Source of the DNA: Rehmannia glutinosa | Lineage: Eukaryota; Streptophyta; Magnoliopsida; Lamiales; Orobanchaceae | Reading direction: 5' to 3' | DNA: 64,000 nucleotides | NCBI GenBank assembly: GCA_016081115.2 | Contig: CM071928.1 | Span: 57,171,950 to 57,235,949 of the forward strand | Shown here: positions 1-12,361 of the stretch, one piece after another | Layout: each line of letters opens with the position of its first letter | Position numbering within the stretch: position 1 is the stretch's first letter | Translations under genes and position numbers: made by a program | The notes under the pieces: generated by a model | Seen by the model: the letters and a program-made list of their open reading frames with translations, nothing else | What the model was told of the DNA's origin: nothing | Databases searched by the model: none

Positions 1-102
1 TATTGTAGTTAATTCAAAGAAAAACACACTGCAATAAGTATACTCGTACCATTCCCAAAGTTGCACAAAAAATTAACAACAACTCTCTTGTGAGATCGTG
101 AG

Positions 103-173
103 ACGGTGATACTTTTGGTGTAAAAAGTGATACTTTTAGTGTAAAAAATGATACTTTCCAAAAGTATCACCGT
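103..173. repeat. Short inverted repeat with internal direct repeat
   Basis: ACGGTGATACTTTTGG at 103-118 is the exact reverse complement of 158-173. The loop holds further near-copies of GTGATACTTTT separated by GTGTAAAAA. A hAT-like element begins two bases after the right arm, so the hairpin lies directly at its target site. No function is evident. Confidence 0.8.
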
Positions 174-174
174 T

Positions 175-763
175 CAGGGGCGGAACGAGGATTCGATAGT
201 CGGGAGGGCCAACAGTGTCCATTGAATTTTTGGTTATTCGTCCATAACAAAAATAGTTTTTAGTTGTGACTTTCAAAAATATTTTTTTAGCCATTTTGAG
301 TTTAATTGTCCATTCTGCTATTTTATTAAAATATTCCTCGAAAATGGCTAAAAAATATTTTTTTGAAAAATATGACTATTTTTCATCTCTTGAAAACATG
401 AATGACTAAAAATATCTATTTACATGTAATAAAATTTAAAATATATTATATTTTTGCATCAAATACAATGTAAATATTTATCATCAAACATCTCAAAATA
501 CATAATTACAATTCCAAGATATTAAAATTTAGAATGTTTCTCTTGCATATTATGAATATCATCAGGAAAATAAGTTAGTATACACATTATGGTGTATTGA
601 AATGAGAACTTTGAAGTGTGCAAGAATATATGCCCATAAATTCAAAAATAAAAATCTTGATATAATTCTTTTGCAAAAAAAAATGCCAAAATACATATTA
701 AAAAAAAAAGAAAATGTTGGGTGGGCCAAGGCCCCCCTCCAACTACATGTAGTTCCGTCCATA
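175..763. mobile_element. Small hAT-like non-autonomous element
   Basis: The left end CAGGGGCGGAAC and the reverse complement of the right end TATGGACGGAAC match at 9 of 12 positions. The flanking 8-mers TCACCGTT (167-174) and TCATCGTT (764-771) match at 7 of 8, as expected for an aged 8-bp hAT target duplication. The inside is AT-rich and has no meaningful reading frame. The hAT assignment is inferred from the ends and the duplication length. Confidence 0.75.
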
Positions 764-771
764 TCATCGTT

Positions 772-1307
772 CACAGTCTTTTCCTGTCTCACATAAGTTT
801 TTGTGAAAAATAATTTCATGAAGGACTAAAATTTCATCAGAAGAAAAATTCAATGATGTCCCCGGCCACATGTCGTATAAGGTTGCCTTAATTATGGTGG
901 GGATTAATTTGACACGTGTTGGAATTATTGGTGATTGAACATCACTTAGCCAATGATTAGAAGCAGCGCTAATTAGAAGATGGAAGCATCCAATGGCCAA
1001 TGCTTCAAAAAAGAGATAGGGGAAAGTCCCTAGTTTCCAGATTATGAGGATATAATTATCTATATTATGTATCCACTTATTGTGTATTTTATTAAATGCA
1101 ATTCTAGTTCAAATTCGATTTATTTAAATTGCAACTGGTTACTGCAAAAATTTAAAGGATTAGTAGACATAAAATTATTTCATTAAGCCACGGCAAACAA
1201 TCTTGTTCTGAAGTTATTTTAAGGAAGTTGATATGAATTTCTAATGAATAATCAAATGATAACGAAACATGATATAATAAAAAAAAAATGGAGGTCCTAG
1301 AAATATC
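772..1307. other. Intergenic stretch, nothing identified
   Basis: This is AT-rich sequence. Short reading frames on both strands show no domain-like pattern. I see no RNA gene or repeat structure in it. Confidence 0.6.
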
Positions 1308-1312
1308 ATAAG

Positions 1313-1729
1313 TGTTGAGGAGTAAAAATGTAATTTGTCTTTTTACTATATAGCTTTTATTTTCATGATTTTTGTTATTATTGGGCCTATAAGAATTAAT
1401 ATTCAAGTCAGCCCACGGAAAGGGTCCACGAGACCTAGATCACTTTAACAGGCCCGTACAACTCATTGTCTCAGGTATAAATAGTCCTCTCCTTAATTAA
1501 CTTTGAATAAATACCAGTTTACTATTAATCGCTCATTATCCTCTGATTTTTCTCATACACAGTACTGACCTAAGCACAGAGGGGCCTCCTCGGGACAACT
1601 ACAAGGTCATTCTAACTCGTTTGTGTGTTGCAGGTTGGTTTCTCTTCGTGGATTCATTGGACCGGAGTCGGATATCCCAACTCGGAACATCTCAACTTGG
1701 AGTAAGTTATACGGATTTTTGTAGCATCA
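1313..1729 (+). mobile_element. Solo LTR, Ty3/gypsy-like
   Basis: The element runs from TGTTGAGG to GCATCA (5'-TG...CA-3'). It is flanked by identical 5-bp direct repeats ATAAG at 1308-1312 and 1730-1734. A TATAAATAG box lies near 1476. About 90 bp downstream is the stretch CTGACCTAAGCACAGAGGGG, which resembles the R/U5 region of plant gypsy-type LTRs. No internal retrotransposon sequence adjoins it, so this is a solo LTR left by recombination. The orientation follows the TATA box and U5. The superfamily is inferred, but the boundaries are clear. Confidence 0.85.
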
Positions 1730-1734
1730 ATAAG

Positions 1735-2351
1735 AGAAGATAGATAAATCAGAAAGTGACCAATATTTATTTATTGGTAATAAGTTATAACTTATGAATT
1801 AAATAGTAATTGTTCCGCATAAGCTTGACTCTTATTATTTCAAGTTCTAAAATTTATGGCTATTTCTTTCAGAAAAAAATTATTTATGGCTATTATAAAA
1901 GAATGGTTATAATTTTCACAAAAAGAAACGACACATTAATAATTGATGCATTTAGTAGAATATATAAATACATGCTTTAGAGTTTAAAGATTTAGAGGGC
2001 CTACTTAGCCTAATAGCCTCTGATTCAATTAAACATTCACAAATTCATATGACCAAAATGTGTTTCTTTCACAATATGCATCTTTATCTTTCTTTTCATT
2101 GTTTTTCTTTGTCATAAAAGTCACTTTTACTAAGTAGTCTACATCTCACAATGAAAAAAAATATCTAATTATGGTGGCTTATAAGTTATAACTGATTTGC
2201 AACCGTGTTGGCCTCTCACCTTAAATGGGAATAAGTTTAAAGAGTTTTGTCAATATATTACTTTTATTTTCCCAAATGTTTTAGGAAAAAAGAAAATTGC
2301 GGGAAAATATATATCTCACCACAAAATTTAGAAATCTGACTTCATCGCTAA
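1735..2351. other. Intergenic stretch, nothing identified
   Basis: This is AT-rich DNA between the solo LTR and the LINE remnant. I see no coding signal or terminal repeats. Confidence 0.5.
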
Positions 2352-3516
2352 TATATTACTTTTAATTCTGTTAATTCCGCATACAAAGCATTGCTCCAGT
2401 CTCAGAAACTTTTGAAAGATTGCCCTGAATCTAGTGGGTGTAGGGACTCAGTTAAATTTCTGTGGAAAAGATGTTGGAATTTGGACATTAAAAGTAAAAT
2501 GCGTCACTTTGTTTGGAAGGGAATTAAAGGGATTATACCTACTGCTGATCATTTAATTTTCAGAGGTATGGACCTTGATCCTTTTTGTCCTATGTGTGGT
2601 GAATTTCCTGAGACTAATTCCCATTTGTTTTTTCAATGTGTGAGAGCAAAAATTGTTTGGAAATTGGCACCAATTGATTGGAACGGTATTTCCTCTGTTC
2701 TTTCTTTTTATGATTGGTGAAGGTCTGTTTGTGGGATGGATTTGAGTTGTCATTCTAGAGATAGGATTCAACTTTCTTGCTACATTCTTTGGTGGCTTTG
2801 GAAGACCCGTAATCTTTGGGTATTTCAAAAAAGCTATTGGTCGGAATTTGATACGGTTAATGGGGCGGTTAGAGAGTGGATGGAATTTCAGAATCTTCAG
2901 AAATTGAAGGGTAAGCAGAGTAGCCTGAGGTACCAAGGTGTTCAGATTTCAAACGGGGCTGATTCTGTTTCATTATCTGCTACAGCTATAGAACCCTCTT
3001 CAGTGGGGGTTAGTGTTGCTGTTTTGGGTGGGGGAAAATCTGGGGTTGGGGGTTGGATCTGCAACGCTAATAAGGAGCTTATTTATGCTTGGGCGCATTC
3101 TAGGGAGGCTTTGAGCTCTCCAGTGGAAGCAACCTTGATAGGTATTCGACATGTTCTCAGTTCCAGCTTCAACTTGGGGATCAAGAGGATCATTGTGAAG
3201 ATAGATGATGAGGATATAGTTAACAGACTATGTGACAAGAAACCATTTGAAGATGAAGTTAAGACTATAGCCAAAGACATCTTTCTTTTTCTTTATCTTT
3301 TTGAGAATTGTTCGTTTGTTTTGGCGAACAAGAAATGTATTGATTTTGGTTCTAGACTTGCCCATTCGGGTATTGATAGTGATTTGGATGTGAATTGGTA
3401 TAGCCAATTCCCATCATGGCTCGTATGTGACCATGTAGGAAGTTAGCCAGTCGGCTACGTTTCGTGTATTTCCAGGTTGAGTTTATGATATAAAGTCTGT
3501 CGTTCGAAAAAAAAAA
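2352..3516 (+). pseudogene. 5'-truncated L1-type LINE ORF2 (zinc-binding and RNase H part)
   Basis: One frame is open from about 2352, with a single in-frame TGA at 2718-2720, and ends at a stop after 3446. The first part has the reverse-transcriptase zinc-binding domain, with the CPMCG...ETNSHLFFQC pattern (about 2585-2640). After the TGA, WWLWKTRN is the usual linker. An RNase H-like domain follows: the GGW strand, the acidic VEAT (about 3120), DDED (about 3205) and a late Asp (about 3345). The usual first catalytic Asp is not apparent. A poly-A run at 3507-3516 marks the 3' end. The reverse transcriptase and endonuclease are absent, as expected for a 5'-truncated insertion. No target duplication was found. 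It is dead as an element because of the stop and the truncation. Confidence 0.85.
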
Positions 3517-3792
3517 GGTTAATAAATAACATTCTCCTCCATGTCCTTTATGATTATTTTGTTTGTCCTCTTCTAATTGTTCCTTGCCTTTACTTTGTCT
3601 TAGTGGGGGAAAAGAAATAATAAGATAAGAAAAGTGTGGCAAAGTGGATTTTGTTACTTCTTTTATTTGGAGAAAATAAGAATTAGTAGTATTCAATATT
3701 TTTTCAACGATGATCAGTTGATTATCTAGAAAAGCAAATGAAACACACTTAAAATTAACATATCCTTCATAATGATGTATGTAGATCAATAC

Positions 3793-5026
3793 TGTTGTAA
3801 AAATTGGTCTAGGCGGCCTTCTAGGCGCTAGTTGCCCCTAGGCCAATTCGATTTTGCTAAAATTGGCCCACAAAAACAGTTTTGGGCGAAAATCGACCTA
3901 GGCGCCCGCCTAGACGGGTTAGGCGGCCTAGGCAGCACAAAATCGGGACTAGGCGGTTACCTAGGCGGCCAGAAAATCGGGCCTAGGCTCCCGCCTACGT
4001 GCTAGGCAGCAAAAATCGGCAAAAAATCGGTAAAAAATAAAAAAGAGTTGTTTCTAGGAAATTGACATAAATGCCCCACTTTTTAGAGACAAAACGGCCT
4101 TTTACTCTTCCCGTCTATTTTACCCAAATTTATGCTCCCTACTTTTTTTTACACAACTTTACGCTCCGGCCCAAATTTTCGGACTTTTTTACGCTTTGTT
4201 TCAAGATTATTTCGAACATGTTTCTTTTGATAAATTTCAGTGAAAAAATAAATTTTGCCCTCGTTAAATAATTCATTTTATACTCGAAGTCTTATAAAAA
4301 ACCAAGAAATATACACATAAAACAACACATATTAAAACAAAACAAATAAAAAATATTATAGAAACAACATGAATAAAAAAACACAATTCATTTTTTGATC
4401 CAATGCATGAAAACATAAAAGACATGGAAACAACCAGAAAGCAATATAGAAACAAACCCGAAACAATATAGAAAATACCATATGAGCAAAAAGAGTTAAA
4501 AATAGGTAAAAGTTGTATTTAAACATCGAAAACTACATGGAAACAATAAAGAAATATCGGAACAACATTAAAAACGGTATGGAAACAACAAAAAAAAATA
4601 TTAAAAATACCACATGAATAAAAAGAGCTTAAAAATAGGTAAAAATTGTATGTACACATTGAATATTACATGGAAACAACAACAAAAATTATTAGAACAA
4701 CACTAAAAATATTATAGAACAACACTGAAGCAATAGAAACAATGTAAAAAATAATACATGAATAAAAAACAACATAAAAAATAGGTAAAAGTTATTTTGA
4801 AACATCGAAACAATAAAGAAACAGCATAGAAACAACATATATAACATATAAATCAATACAGAAAAAAAAATAAAAAAAATACTCAAAAAATATGCAGGAG
4901 CGTAAAAAAAGAAAAAAGTAGGTACAAAAGGAAAAAAATATGTACAAAAGTGATAGGAGCGTATTTTGTGGTATGTTTACCAAAAAGAGGGTATTTTAGC
5001 CCAACTAGCGCCTAGCAATTTCTGTA
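3793..5026. mobile_element. CTAGGCG-rich inverted-repeat element
   Basis: At 3820-4020 the motif CTAGGCGGCC and variants recur many times. The inner left end CTAGGCGCTAGTTG (about 3821) is repeated in reverse complement near 5000-5014. The flanking TAAAAATTG on the left corresponds to CAATTTCTGTA on the right. The left side has an extra copy of the CTAGGCGGCC motif. Between these ends lies an AT-rich repeat with a second copy near 49.2-50.1 kb, so this is probably a nest of two elements. The superfamily is not assigned. Confidence 0.6.
4043..4990 (+). repeat. AT-rich dispersed repeat, copy A
   Basis: This stretch matches the reverse complement of about 49216-50085. Shared parts include the phrases TTTTGCCC, TTTATACTCGAAGTCTTATA and ACACATAAAACAACACATA, followed by a long tract of GAAACAACAT-like units. 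Phe/Tyr-rich reading frames on the minus strand are by-products of the base composition. Inverted orientation relative to copy B. Confidence 0.75.
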
Positions 5027-5911
5027 ACCATGATGTACATACATATTCTGTACGCTTATTTTAAAAGAATCAAAATGAATTTCATTCATTTAACTGAAGA
5101 AACTTACCACGGGTTACAACATCAAATGAAAAATAATTGTAAGCCCTACAAGATCATAGACATATACAGATCTAAAACAAAAATTTTAAACCTAAATAGA
5201 TCTAACTGATCCATAGATTTAGAACTTCGCAACAAAGGCATTGGACAAACTACGTACCAAAGAACTTGATCTCGCTTCTGTCGCATATCATCAGGTGAAT
5301 GGCTCATCTGAATCTTCTGAATAAAATTCCACAAATGGGACAAACTTATTTACTGAAAAGAAAAAAGTCACCTATTGGGTACAAATAAATGACACCTCGT
5401 GGGGATAAATTATTGAAATTAATTACTAAAAGCATTTTCTGAGTTTTCTGTACGCTTTTTTTATAAGCAAAAACAGAGGATTTATTTAACATTATCATCA
5501 CTAAAATTTACGGTCCAGTCTCAATAGTTGATGCTTGATATTAAGATTGAAAAGAGAAAAAAAGAAAATATTACTTAAATAATTATAAATTAATATAGAA
5601 AATTCACAAAATCCCTAAATTAAAACAATTGTCTTCCTATTTAATTAGATCAGTTACACAAAAATTATATTGGCCGCCGCTTATGTGTTTATTTTTCTAT
5701 CTCAATCATACGCCAAGGCAGATTTATTTTAGTTTTATCAAGTCAGCTTCCTTATGTGGAGGATCTTGCCATAATATTTTTAAGTATTTTTCCAATCAGA
5801 ATTTCTTTTTAATTTGGTCAATTACTGAGACCCTGTTTTTTAAATTATAGTGTAGTCAGTATAAAAACTACGAAAAGTGGTTCGAACATGATCAATTACT
5901 AGCAATTTGAA
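5027..5911. other. Intergenic stretch, unidentified
   Basis: A somewhat less AT-rich piece at about 5100-5345 has a 65-codon minus-strand frame, which I do not recognise. It could be an exon relic or chance. The rest is AT-rich and featureless. Confidence 0.4.
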
Positions 5912-6135
5912 TAAGATTTAGAGGATATTACACTAAACTCCATGTACTATTCACGTTTTTATATTTTAATATTAATATATACACTATTTTTCGTTATACT
6001 TTACCATATGAACTATGTAAATATTTGCATGTTGCCTTATATGGACAATTTTGCCCATAAAATATTATTTTTCTTAAGATAATGACAATAGTTCATTGTG
6101 GTCATCGGGCTATCATGTTATCATATATAAAATTA

Positions 6136-6140
6136 ACATT
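6136..6140. repeat. Target site duplication of the 13.9-kb copia element (left copy)
   Basis: ACATT at 6136-6140 is repeated exactly at 20039-20043. It fixes both outer boundaries of the LTR element. Confidence 0.95.
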
Positions 6141-7673
6141 TGTAGGTCCCAAGCGGTGTAAGTGTAAGGTTTAGAAGGGGTTGAATAAACCTTACCAAAT
6201 TTTTCGATTTAGTCCTTTTAAATCTCTGAGTTGATTCTACACAATTTGTCCTTGATGGACAATCGAATTAGTCACTCAAGAGAGTTAATCTCTCAATAGA
6301 CTGTTGTAGCATTGATGGAGTAACTCATTTGTTGGCTATAATTTGACTCAACCGTGGTTTTATTTTATTGGAAGACTTAACACCCTTAAGTTTGATTAAG
6401 CAAGATTTTAGAGCTTGATTTAGTACTTATAAATTATCGGATGGATAGCAAATTTATCGTGAGATATAAGCGATTAAAAGTGCGGGAATTTAAATCTTTG
6501 AAATGTAAATGACACAATGAAAGTTTTTATAGAGGTTCGAAGATGGGGTAATTCTTCTACTCCTTTCTTCTCCAATTCTGGAGGAATCCACTAAGTAATG
6601 ATCGGTTTACAAAGTGGTAACAGTCCGGATACAAGTCTTGATCACAACAACCGACTTGATCCTTAGGGACTCGATGCGGAGACGCGCTTGATCACTCACC
6701 AAGCTTCTCGTGCGACTCGAAACTTCTTCACGGGCGTTTGCGCTTTGTTACTACTGACTCACTTGCTCAAGCTCTTTGGATTTGATCACGAAGCCCTCCA
6801 AAAGCTTAAGACTTGGTTCAACCTTGAACCTTTCTACAATCCTTCCGGAATGTAGACCCTTGTTATCAAAGATTTCTCTTCAACCGATTGAAGTTCTCTT
6901 TCCTTCACGGGTGAGTGTTGGATTGATGTACTTCGTAATGTAGACTTGAGGATTGAGAATGTTTGATTTTTACGATGTGCTTGTATATCTCACGTGTGTG
7001 TCATGCTTCTTCTCAAACAAACTCCTCGGCCTTTTATAGTGAACTTTCAAAAATTTGCCCGTTGAAGAGATAGGCTTATTTTTGAAAGTCAATTTGCGAT
7101 CGTTGGCTTGCGATTCTTGGAATTGCCGTTTCCTCGTATGAATTGTTCTTTCACCTTTTCGAGTTCGACACGGTGTAGTGCTTCCCATTGGTTCATTCCT
7201 TTTGCACGCTTCCGGGGTGAGCACTCCAAGAAAGGTGGTATGGAGATATTACTTGTTTAAGTAAATCTCTTGATTTAAATAACGGTTCTTTTCGATTATC
7301 TCGACTTGATTTGCATTTCTTTGCTTTCCCCAGGTGACTTAGAGTCGACTTCCAATCATGGATGACTCTTCATCACTTCTTCAACTTGAGACTTGGCTTT
7401 TCTTGAGTTGACTTGATTGATGCTCCACTCACCGCATCTCACCGCTTCTTAAGTAGAGTTCGGCTACTCTTCTTTGCCATACTCCACTTGTCTCGCAGAC
7501 GAGTTTTCCTTCCCGTCTTGATTGTCTTCTTGCATGTTAGGGGCGTAGTGACTTAACTCGGCTTGGCCACTCTATTCATTACAATGCATTTTACAACAAG
7601 AATTGGGGTGCCAACTTTCTATTCTAAGTTTTACATGGCATTCATCAAAATCTAAACAATAAAATTCCTAACA
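6141..7673 (-). repeat. 3' LTR of the 13.9-kb copia element
   Basis: This LTR is 1533 bp and aligns throughout with 18514-20038. It is downstream relative to the minus-strand transcript. The differences from its partner cluster in short patches, for example around 6670-6760 versus 19045-19125. Confidence 0.95.
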
Positions 7674-7690
7674 ATTTCCCCCTTTTTGAT
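7674..7690 (-). promoter_or_regulatory. Polypurine tract of the 13.9-kb copia element
   Basis: On the minus strand AAAAAGGGGGAAAT lies directly before the 3' LTR. This is the expected site and composition for priming second-strand DNA synthesis. Confidence 0.9.
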
Positions 7691-7849
7691 GATGTCAAAA
7701 CTTAAACCATACAAAGATGCAAATAACAAAGATACATACGAGATAGTGTATTGACATAGAATGTATGCGAGAATCAATCTTTTTATTGATCATATCATTC
7801 TTGTACTTAACACAATTTGTTTACAAAGTGTATCGAGTATATAATTGTC

Positions 7850-10800
7850 TTCACACAAAAAAAAATTTATAACTTTATTACGAGAAAACTTACATTGTAT
7901 GTATTTACATAATAAAATACATGAAGGGTTGGACAAAGAACACTTCATCTCCTTCATTGTCTCCTTCTTTCATCTTGATCGGCATCTTCTTCTCTTCTTC
8001 TCTTTTTCTCGTCGTCATTTGCCTTCTTTTTCTTCTCATATGCTTTCTGGCGACTTCATCTTTTCTTAATCTTTCTGTCTCTCCGCCATAGCCGAGTTTG
8101 TCTCTTGTTTTCTTCTTCTAATCTCTTTGCATACTCGGCGTTAGATTTAGCCACTTTTAAATTTGCCACTTGGTCAAGCCCGGCCAGAGATCCCTCCTTT
8201 CTTTCCCTGGATCTACGTATTCAATATTCTTGGGCGAGGCCTGGAGTCAAAGCTTCTTCCTCCACTCGCTTCTTCCTCTACCTGCGGGCGTATCTTTGTC
8301 TTTGGGGCCTTCTTCTTTCGGTGAGTGACCGGTGGAGTGACCCGGAGTGATCAGGTTGTCACTACTGTCGACTTCTTCACATAATGTGAGACCCTTTTCC
8401 CAAGATCTGTCCCAAGCTTGAGCCATATACATATTTGCAAAATATCCTCGGACTCAGTGTTTTAAATTCATCGACTGATCGTGGCTCTGTCCCGACATCG
8501 AGATGGCATAGGTGTCTCTGTCAACTAGAATGCCTCCATGTTCTTTCAAGATGTTCATCACCCTGGCATCCATTCTTCCCTCCACTTCCTTCATCCTGCT
8601 TCAATTGCTTTTCTCTTCTCGGCCATGGATACTGAGTGTTGAAGTGGCGAATCCTCACGGGAGTTTGTTGCTTATAATGTCACCGTGTGAGGACCTTGTT
8701 GGGGGTTTGTGCAATCATCAATGTCATATCTGCTGATCCTTCCCCCTCAACAAGCTTTCCTTTCTTCTGTTTCAAGACTTCCTCGGTGATTTTCCCTTCT
8801 CAAATTTGCTCTTTCTTTTCGGCTTGATTTTCTTTGCTTTAAGGTATTCCTCTTCCCCCTTTTTGGCATCATCAAAGGATAGAGGAACCCGGGAACATGT
8901 TGGCAAGCATGAAATCGAGCATTCGATGGTTGAGTTACGCTTCAAGTCTGCTGCGTTGTATGCGACGGAATTGGTCGAGTAGCGTTGGATTCTGCTTTGA
9001 AATCGACTTCATCTCGGCCATGAGAAGGCTGAATTTTCTTGTCATGTGTTCTTCCAACCGCTGTAGATCATTTGTATTTTGCTCACGCAGCGACTTGATT
9101 TCGGCGTGTGAGCTTCATGCATATGCTCAATGTGTTCTCTTAGCTTCGTTTTTGCATCGGCATTTTCGACTCTCCACACCAGTTGTTGAACAAAGTTAAA
9201 GTATCTCACTGTTCCACACGCATTGATTCTTTTTGTTGCCACCATTCCCTTATCCTCGACCGTGATGCCTCTCAAGTCGGTTGTAAGGTTGGCATCTCTG
9301 TTGTCCGGGCGCATGTCCAAAGAGGCTGATGCCTCTCCATCCGTTCAACCTCGGCAAAGAGTGCCTTGAACACTTCTCGAACTTCGAACTTGATTGATTC
9401 TTACATTGCGGTGATGGCCATACAAACGAAAATCAAAATCGGCCGGAACAATGGTGCTGAGTGAAAAACAGGAGGTGGTGCGTGATAGCGTGCTTGTTCG
9501 TTTTTCGACTCTTCGTGGAGTTCCGGTATTTCAGTGAAAAAGGAAAAGACTCTACGAAGGATTCATCACCGCCAATGGGATCTGTTCGATGATGAGTGGT
9601 GCGCGGGCGGTTCTTTTGGGAATCGATCCTGTGCGGCTTGAGGAGCTGCGCGTGTGGTCTCTTGTTGAGCTGGGTCTTGTTGTGAAGTGGACCGGGCTTC
9701 TTGAGCCTCGGTTCTGTCTTAATTGACCGTTGGTCTCGGTGATTTTTCCATTTTAATGGCGGTCCTCGGCCTTATCGGAGCGTCATCGGACGATGATGAG
9801 ATTTCCATTGGTGGCTCATCATCAAAGTTAAAGGTTTGAGTAGTCTTGGGATCGACTTACTCGTGCTTGGAACACCCGCAGGTGAGTCTTTTGGATTTGT
9901 CATGGGGATGACTCGAAACTTCTTCGCCTTGATCCCGAGAAAAGTGACATCGGGGTTGTCACGGGAATCATGAAGTGCAATCGATCTCCTTCTCGGATGG
10001 GTCGATGATAGTAGGAGGGATGTTCTCTACTTGACTCCTTTACCCCGGAAGTCTCAACCTCCCGTGGGCCTTCATTACCTCCGGCCCGGTCTCTCTTTGC
10101 TGCGAGGCCTTGGTCTCTCCCTTTCGACGATGTCACTGTCTTGGGGTCTTCTGATGGCATCCATTGGAGTCTCAACCCCATGGATTGCACTTTCATCGCC
10201 AGTGTTAACTCCCGGGGTTGTTCCTTCGTGCCTCGGCCGCATCGCGGCGTCATTGGCCTTGAGCGGTTGGCACCTCGGTGAGGCAGTCTCAAGCGCCTGC
10301 GAGCTTCGTTGATGGCAACTTCTTTGTTTCTTGTGATTTTAATTTCTCTTTTTCGCCTCCTTGATTCGTTGTGGAGTCATCTGCGATCCTCAGGCCTTCT
10401 GCGGTGGAGGAGTTTCCCCTCGGTGGCGCACACGGTGAGTGACTTGGAATGGGGTCGCTCGTCTCCAAACTCCCGGTTGTTTCGATTGATTGCTCGGCCG
10501 TTGGGGCGGTGGTAGCACACCTTCAACGGGGTTGGCTCGACCGGGGTCCCCACTATCCCACTATCCCGCTTTCATCGCCATCTCCCATTGGATCGATTTC
10601 AGGTGTGTTCTAGAGGACTCTCCTGGTCCCTCCATTAGTCTTTGCTCGTGAAGGATTCTTGACTCGTGCAATGCTTGCATTGCAACTCTTACTCGGTGGC
10701 GGACATTCTGGTTCCTCGTCACTATCGGAGAAGACATCAAGGAGAGGATGTGTGTGTTACGTAGTGCGGAGATTGGGCGGATCTTGCCTTCTCACGTCTT

Positions 10801-12361
10801 CGGCTTCTTCAACTTGCTTTTCTCTCTCCCCTGTCCTTGTAAATGCGGGATGTACATGCGATTGTCCTCATCCGGTAGCCGGGAGCACACATGTTAATCG
10901 AAGGAAATTTAGCGATTCCTTTTCTTCTTCTATGAACTCGGGCCGTTGGAACTGTTCCCTTGACTTGCTCAACTTCCATTTCCTCCACTCACGCGAGACG
11001 ATTTTGGATGTCCGGGTAAGGTGGAGATAGGATCATTACATCACTATCTGCTCTGGCGGGTTCTTCTTGTGCTTGGTTTGTGTGAGTTACATCTGTGTCT
11101 TACGGTTGCCTCTGGCGATCGCCTTCAGCAGACTTGGCTGTTTCATCAACTACATCCGGAGACTCTACTTCTCCAGTAGTCTCCGGTATTTGTGCTAGGT
11201 GAGTAATCGACTCATTTGGTTTCTCTTGTTCGACCGCTGTGAGTCTTCTTCGTCTCTGGTTTGTACCAGGGGATTTACTCGTTCGGGCGGTGTCCTCTGA
11301 GTCTTGGCGGCGGGGCAGTCTTGGAGTTTGTTTACGAGGAGCCGGCCGTCTTGGCTTGTCGGTTCTCCTCCTTTTGACGATCGGAGAAAGGTATTTGTGA
11401 GTCCTTCTCGACCGCTGCGCGGGCGGCGGAGACACGGCTGCTCTTTGGGCGGTGACTCTGCTGCGGGGCGGGAGCATGTTTGTTTTCTTTCTTTGCTGCA
11501 GCAACAATCTTCTTAGCATTTGGAGCTGCGGCGACTTTCTTCTTGGGTGGAGAAAAGTAGCATGTCTTGGGTCAGTGATTCCCCCTCACCGTGTCGGCTC
11601 TCTTGGCGTAAGCTCTCTTACATGCGCCTGAGAGGTTTGCTCTGAACATCCTCTTGTTAACATGGAATGCTTTCCCATGTCTAAGAGGACTCCTTTCACC
11701 TCGATAGCCGGCCAATCACTAGGCCATATCCTAGGGGATCCTCCAAATGAGCCATCTTCTTTGAAGGACTTGTTCCCCATGTTAAGCGGCGAGTCTGCTG
11801 TAGACAAATTCAGCCAGTGATCTTCTTTTCTTCGATGATTGCGGCCATTACAATCGGCTTCGCCTTTGACATTGGTCAAAGCGCCAAATTTGATGTCGAT
11901 ACATTTGGCAACTATGTCCAACAACTTGCGATAATCCTCCTTGGCCGATCTCTTGTTTTTGCTTTGTGTATATTATTTTATCGGCAAAAGTCGGACTTGG
12001 CTATTTCTTTCCGGGCGTCGGCCAAGTTTACATCAGCTTCTTTGATCTCGGATGCTCCTTCCTGGGGTAGTAAGCAATATTCACCAAATCCTTGGCGGTG
12101 ATAGTCACCGCTTTCCGTGAGCAGATGACTTGATTCCTTCATCGTGAATCTCGGCATTCACGTAGGGTTGTGCGACCTCCTCCACATAGGTCATCGGATA
12201 TTCTAGCGTTAGAAACGGTTTTAATCCGGGGCGTTTCCAACTTCTCGGCGATTTTCTTCACCAGGGTGTCGTCGGACCCTGCTTCACCATTCGTCGAAAT
12301 CCACCGTCGAACCGGTGTGGATTTGCTTTCCTAACTTGGTAAAGTCATAAGTTGGTGCCAT
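7850..12361 (-). pseudogene. Extra reading region between RNase H and the 3' LTR, broken
   Basis: A plausible start ATG is at 12361-12359 (MAPTYDFTKLGK). Frame-shifted pieces follow downstream on the minus strand. One near 11820-11924 reads AKCIDIKFGALTNVKGEA and, after a shift, AAIIEEKK. A basic Pro/Arg-rich piece is at 11100-11519. A more acidic and coiled-coil-like piece is at 9042-9320. A Lys/Glu/Arg-rich C-terminal part is at about 7990-8430. Position and orientation match the envelope-like or additional frame of Sirevirus-type copia elements. The AKC...KFGAL part recalls the putative plant transposon domain seen in such extra frames. I cannot name a function. Plus-strand frames here are shadows. 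Confidence 0.6.

Noticed and set aside
5146..5343. 65-codon minus-strand frame as a possible exon
   Set aside because: No splice-supported partner or recognisable domain. It is left as unidentified intergenic sequence.
10031..11030. Plus-strand frames of 68-123 codons inside the copia element
   Set aside because: They are antisense to the minus-strand extra reading region and lack domain features.
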